The notes under the pieces: generated by a model
The model's database searches: none
Told to the model about the DNA's origin: nothing
Seen by the model: only the letters and a program-made list of their open reading frames with translations
Made by a program: the position numbers and the translations under genes
In this document: piece after piece, positions 41,807 through 43,997 of the stretch
Position numbering within the stretch: the first letter of the stretch is position 1
Layout of the letters: each line of letters opens with the position of its first letter
Source: an uncultured Jannaschia sp.
Lineage (GTDB): Bacteria; Pseudomonadota; Alphaproteobacteria; Rhodobacterales; Rhodobacteraceae
NCBI GenBank assembly: GCA_937916365.1
Contig: CALFSY010000249.1
Span: 1-43,997, forward strand
DNA length: 43,997 nucleotides
Reading direction: 5' to 3'

Positions 41807-41832
41807 TTGCTCACATTCCATAATGTGCGCAA
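41807..41832. promoter_or_regulatory. Imperfect dyad upstream of bztA, candidate regulator site
   Basis: TTGCTCACATT (41807-41817) and AATGTGCGCAA (41822-41832) are inverted copies with one mismatch in 11 and a 4-nt centre. The element sits 85 nt before the bztA start, a suitable place for an activator or repressor. It only loosely resembles nitrogen-regulator (NtrC) sites, so the binding protein is not assigned. Confidence 0.45.
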
Positions 41833-41888
41833 ATCCATCGCGTTTGGTCAAGGTTATGCAGCATGTTTTTGAAACGGCACCCTAAATA

Positions 41889-41911
41889 TTTTGCCTATTT
41901 ATTAGGCAAAA
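41889..41911 (-). terminator. Hairpin after the ATP12 gene
   Basis: TTTTGCCTA (41889-41897) pairs perfectly with TAGGCAAAA (41903-41911) around a 5-nt loop. On the minus strand the stem is followed by an AT-rich stretch, so it can terminate the crcB-rluC-ATP12 transcript that stops at 41950. Confidence 0.5.
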
Positions 41912-41949
41912 GCCCAAAATTTCACCACTTTAGCAATATTTTGGGATGC

Positions 41950-42675
41950 TCAAGCGCCTTGATCGGGGTTTGACAGCCGAAAAAATCGACAGGCCGTTAC
42001 AAATTGAGCTTTGCGCGCGCGCATTGCGGTCTCTGCCTCTGTGTCATTGCCCCAATGTTCGATTTGATATTCTTCATCGATTCGGGATAAATCAAAGGCT
42101 ACATCGGGCGTTAACCGCCCGTGTGCGGCGGCTAATCCTAGAATCAAAGAGCCCGCCACCATGACCATATCGCGCAGCGCGGCCAACGGAAATGTATCGG
42201 TTTTATCAATCTGTGCATGTAAATTGCGGATCGCGTTTGGTGGTTGTGTGATGGGTTGCACGCCCGTTGTGGGCAAAAGTTGGGCGTCAAATGCGCCCGC
42301 GGCCCATGTTAATATGGGATCCCACCCGGTTATTTGCCGTTGGGATAATTCCGGCGGATACGCGGCGCGATAACACAAAAGATCCGTTTCGCCATAGGCT
42401 GCCAATTTGGCCGCTACCTCTGCACGGTTTGGGACAATGTGATCGATGGCGATGGTAACCAAACGGGTAATGGGCATGGTGGCGGGGGCGATGGTATCGG
42501 CCTGCGCGGCCCATTCGGCGGCCATTGCATCCGCCATCGCGCGGTTTGGTAATGCCGCCAATGTTTTGCCAGGGGTGTGCACGGGGCGCCCATCAAGATG
42601 CACCTGATACCCATCGCCCACGTTGGCAACCTTAACGTCGGTCCAAAACCGTTTTGCCGCCCATGTTTTTATCAT
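41950..42675 (-). CDS. ATP12 family F1-ATPase assembly chaperone
   Basis: ATP12 proteins help assemble the alpha subunit into the F1 part of ATP synthase; the family is shared by mitochondria and alphaproteobacteria. The ~241-residue protein shows KRFWTDVKVANVGDGYQVHLDGRPVHTPGKTLAALPNRAMADAMAAEW near the start, then TRLVTIAIDHI, GETDLLCYRA, QRQITGWDPIL and the C-terminal DEEYQIEHWGNDTEAETAMRARK. ATG 42675 overlaps the rluC stop (ATGA); the frame is open upstream only over rluC. Confidence 0.93.
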   Translation of the reverse strand: MIKTWAAKRFWTDVKVANVGDGYQVHLDGRPVHTPGKTLAALPNRAMADAMAAEWAAQADTIAPATMPITRLVTIAIDHIVPNRAEVAAKLAAYGETDLLCYRAAYPPELSQRQITGWDPILTWAAGAFDAQLLPTTGVQPITQPPNAIRNLHAQIDKTDTFPLAALRDMVMVAGSLILGLAAAHGRLTPDVAFDLSRIDEEYQIEHWGNDTEAETAMRARKAQFVTACRFFRLSNPDQGA

Positions 42676-43724
42676 GGCATCGTGGCAAACGGGTTTTCGG
42701 GAGCATCTGTGGGTTGCCATGCAAACGTATTCCAGGTGCGCTGCATATGATCGGGCAGGGCGGCGGTCAACGACAGGGTCGCCCCCGTTACGGGGTGGGG
42801 TAGGATCAATGATCGCGCATGTAGATGTAAATTGCGGCTGACATCCCCACCCAGATGTGCGCCCCAGCCGTTGCCCGGGTTATCCTGTCCCGAACCGCCG
42901 TATTTGCCATCCCCTACAATGGGATGGCCCAGGGCCGCCATGTGCGCCCGCAACTGATGCGTGCGCCCTGTGATCGGGCTTAGCGCGCACCATGACACCC
43001 GCGTGCCCATTGCCGATAACACGATGTAATCTGTGACGGCACGCTTTGCCCCTGGTGTGGTTGCAACGGCATCATAGGGCACAATGCGCATTTTTTCGCC
43101 TGCGCCGGATGCGCCATGCGCCGCTGCTTTGATCAGGCCCAGGCGGATTGTGCCGGCGCGCGGTTTCGGCACACCGGCCACGGCGGCCCAATAGATTTTG
43201 CGCGTGGTGCGTGCCCTGAATGTGGTGGTCAACGCTTGGGCAATGCGTCGATTGCGCGCCAAAAGCAAAACGCCCGATGTATCTTTGTCTAACCGGTGAA
43301 CCAGGCGCGGTTTTTCCTGAGCGCCGTATCGCAAGGCGGCGGCCAATCCATCAATGTGCAGCCGTTGTTTTGATCCGCCCTGCGTTGGTATGCCGGGCGG
43401 TTTGTTCAACGCGATCAGATGATCGTCCTTAAAAATCACCGCTCGCCGGATCATGGCGATGTGTTCATCGGTGATCTGCGCCTCTTTCAGTGGATCGGTG
43501 GGCAAAGACGCCGGTCTATCTGGCAGGGGCGGCACCCGCACGGATTGCCCACTGGTAAGTCGCGTTGCCGCCTTGACCCGCCCACCATCGACGCGAATTT
43601 CACCTTTGCGGCACATCCGTTCAACGCGACCTTGCGTTACATCCGGAAACCGCCGCCGAAACCACCGGTCCAGCCGTTGGTCCGCCTCATCCGCCGTTAT
43701 GGTAAGGATTTGCGCGCCTGTCAT
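42672..43724 (-). CDS. rluC: RluC-type 23S rRNA pseudouridine synthase
   Basis: The 350-residue RluA-family enzyme isomerises specific uridines in 23S rRNA. It has an N-terminal S4 RNA-binding domain (DQRLDRWFRRRFPDVTQGRVERMCRKGEIRVDG), a linker, and the catalytic domain with NKPPGIPTQGG, the catalytic Asp in RLVHRLDKDTSGVLLLAR, and PITGRTHQLRAHMAALGHPIVGDGKYG. Length and S4 domain favour RluC over RluA. It overlaps the ATP12 gene and starts 10 nt after crcB, forming one transcript. The precise target uridines are not shown by sequence. Confidence 0.9.
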   Translation of the reverse strand: MTGAQILTITADEADQRLDRWFRRRFPDVTQGRVERMCRKGEIRVDGGRVKAATRLTSGQSVRVPPLPDRPASLPTDPLKEAQITDEHIAMIRRAVIFKDDHLIALNKPPGIPTQGGSKQRLHIDGLAAALRYGAQEKPRLVHRLDKDTSGVLLLARNRRIAQALTTTFRARTTRKIYWAAVAGVPKPRAGTIRLGLIKAAAHGASGAGEKMRIVPYDAVATTPGAKRAVTDYIVLSAMGTRVSWCALSPITGRTHQLRAHMAALGHPIVGDGKYGGSGQDNPGNGWGAHLGGDVSRNLHLHARSLILPHPVTGATLSLTAALPDHMQRTWNTFAWQPTDAPENPFATMP

Positions 43725-43734
43725 GGGAATAAAG

Positions 43735-43997
43735 TCATGCTAAGACCCCGCGCCCCAAAACCATTCCCGCCATTAGCCCACCAATGGATAACCCAACCGA
43801 CGCCGCAATGTACAGTGCCGCGTGCCCAACATCGCCCCGTTCGTAAAGTGTAACAGCCTCTAAAGAAAAGGCAGAAAAGGTTGTGAACCCGCCCAACACG
43901 CCGGTCATCACCAAAGGCGACAAATGGCCAAGCCCCCTGTGCGCCGCGATGACAGCAAACACCCCCATCAAAAATGATCCAACCACATTTACCGTCA
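43735..43997 (-). CDS. crcB: Fluoride efflux transporter CrcB (partial, 5' end outside window)
   Basis: Only the C-terminal ~87 residues are in the window. They contain the Fluc/CrcB hallmarks: TVNVVGSFLMG (the conserved N-x-x-G-S-F helix), then VMTGVLGGFTTFSAFSLEAVTL with the G-x-T-T-F-S-x-F ion-path motif, and a final membrane helix. CrcB forms dimeric fluoride channels. The GTG at 43986 is an internal Val codon, not the start. It is the upstream neighbour of rluC in the same direction. Confidence 0.9.
   Translation of the reverse strand, partial: TVNVVGSFLMGVFAVIAAHRGLGHLSPLVMTGVLGGFTTFSAFSLEAVTLYERGDVGHAALYIAASVGLSIGGLMAGMVLGRGVLA

Noticed and set aside
1..43997. CRISPR array, insertion sequence, prophage or defence island
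   Set aside because: No regularly spaced repeats, transposase or integrase motifs, terminal repeats or cas-like genes were seen; the gene content is ordinary chromosomal metabolism and photosynthesis.

Overview
The window looks like a chromosomal segment of an aerobic anoxygenic phototrophic alphaproteobacterium of the Rhodobacterales (Roseobacter-type). The evidence is a bchCXYZ-pufQBALMC cluster whose reaction centre carries a tetraheme PufC and no PufX, a bzt-type amino-acid ABC transporter, an ATP12 chaperone gene next to an RluC-type synthase gene, and GC-rich, tightly overlapping operons with many ATGA junctions. No mobile element, rRNA, tRNA or CRISPR array was seen.

Layout. 1-1507: 3' end of an MFS transporter gene, a GNAT acetyltransferase and a small I78-type inhibitor lipoprotein. 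1628-7058: the rimP-nusA-ylxR-infB translation/transcription operon, with an intrinsic-terminator-like hairpin directly in front of rimP. 7095-7998: a DUF1508 protein and TspO. 8041-17132: photosynthesis genes bchC, bchX, bchY, bchZ, pufQ, pufB, pufA, pufL, pufM, pufC, preceded by two PpsR/CrtJ-type sites (TGT-N12-ACA) exactly 8 bp apart. 17274-20813: nicotinamidase, tRNA hydroxylase TrhO, a GT4 glycosyltransferase and a small outer-membrane barrel protein. 20939-25876: hemE and hemC, divergent around a further TGT-N12-ACA site, with hemC leading directly into rfbB-rfbD-rfbA (dTDP-rhamnose). 25903-37055: a galactoside uptake and catabolism locus: a divergent ABC ATPase gene, a binding protein, two permeases, GH4 alpha-galactosidase, SDR dehydrogenase, KDGal kinase, KDPGal aldolase, SMP-30 lactonase and GH42 beta-galactosidase. 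37193-41722: bztDCB-bztA amino-acid transporter on the minus strand. 41950-43997: ATP12, rluC and a partial crcB.

How the genes fit together. BchC and BchXYZ carry out late ring modifications of bacteriochlorophyll a. PufQ is a pigment-assembly factor, and PufBA, PufLM and PufC form the LH1-reaction centre complex with its cytochrome. HemC and HemE feed the same tetrapyrrole pathway and share the apparent PpsR control. The galactoside locus encodes import, hydrolysis at alpha or beta linkages, and most of the oxidative De Ley-Doudoroff route from galactose to pyruvate and glyceraldehyde 3-phosphate. Galactonate dehydratase is not in the window.

The most striking observation is that pufM, otherwise full length and well conserved, carries an in-frame TGA at codon 84 (15234-15236), where related PufM proteins have tryptophan. 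If real, the reaction centre cannot be made conventionally although every neighbouring photosynthesis gene is intact. A sequencing or assembly error is the main alternative. Other points worth checking are the missing catalytic Lys in the SDR, the lack of a normal start codon for the KDPGal aldolase, and several operon-internal hairpins.
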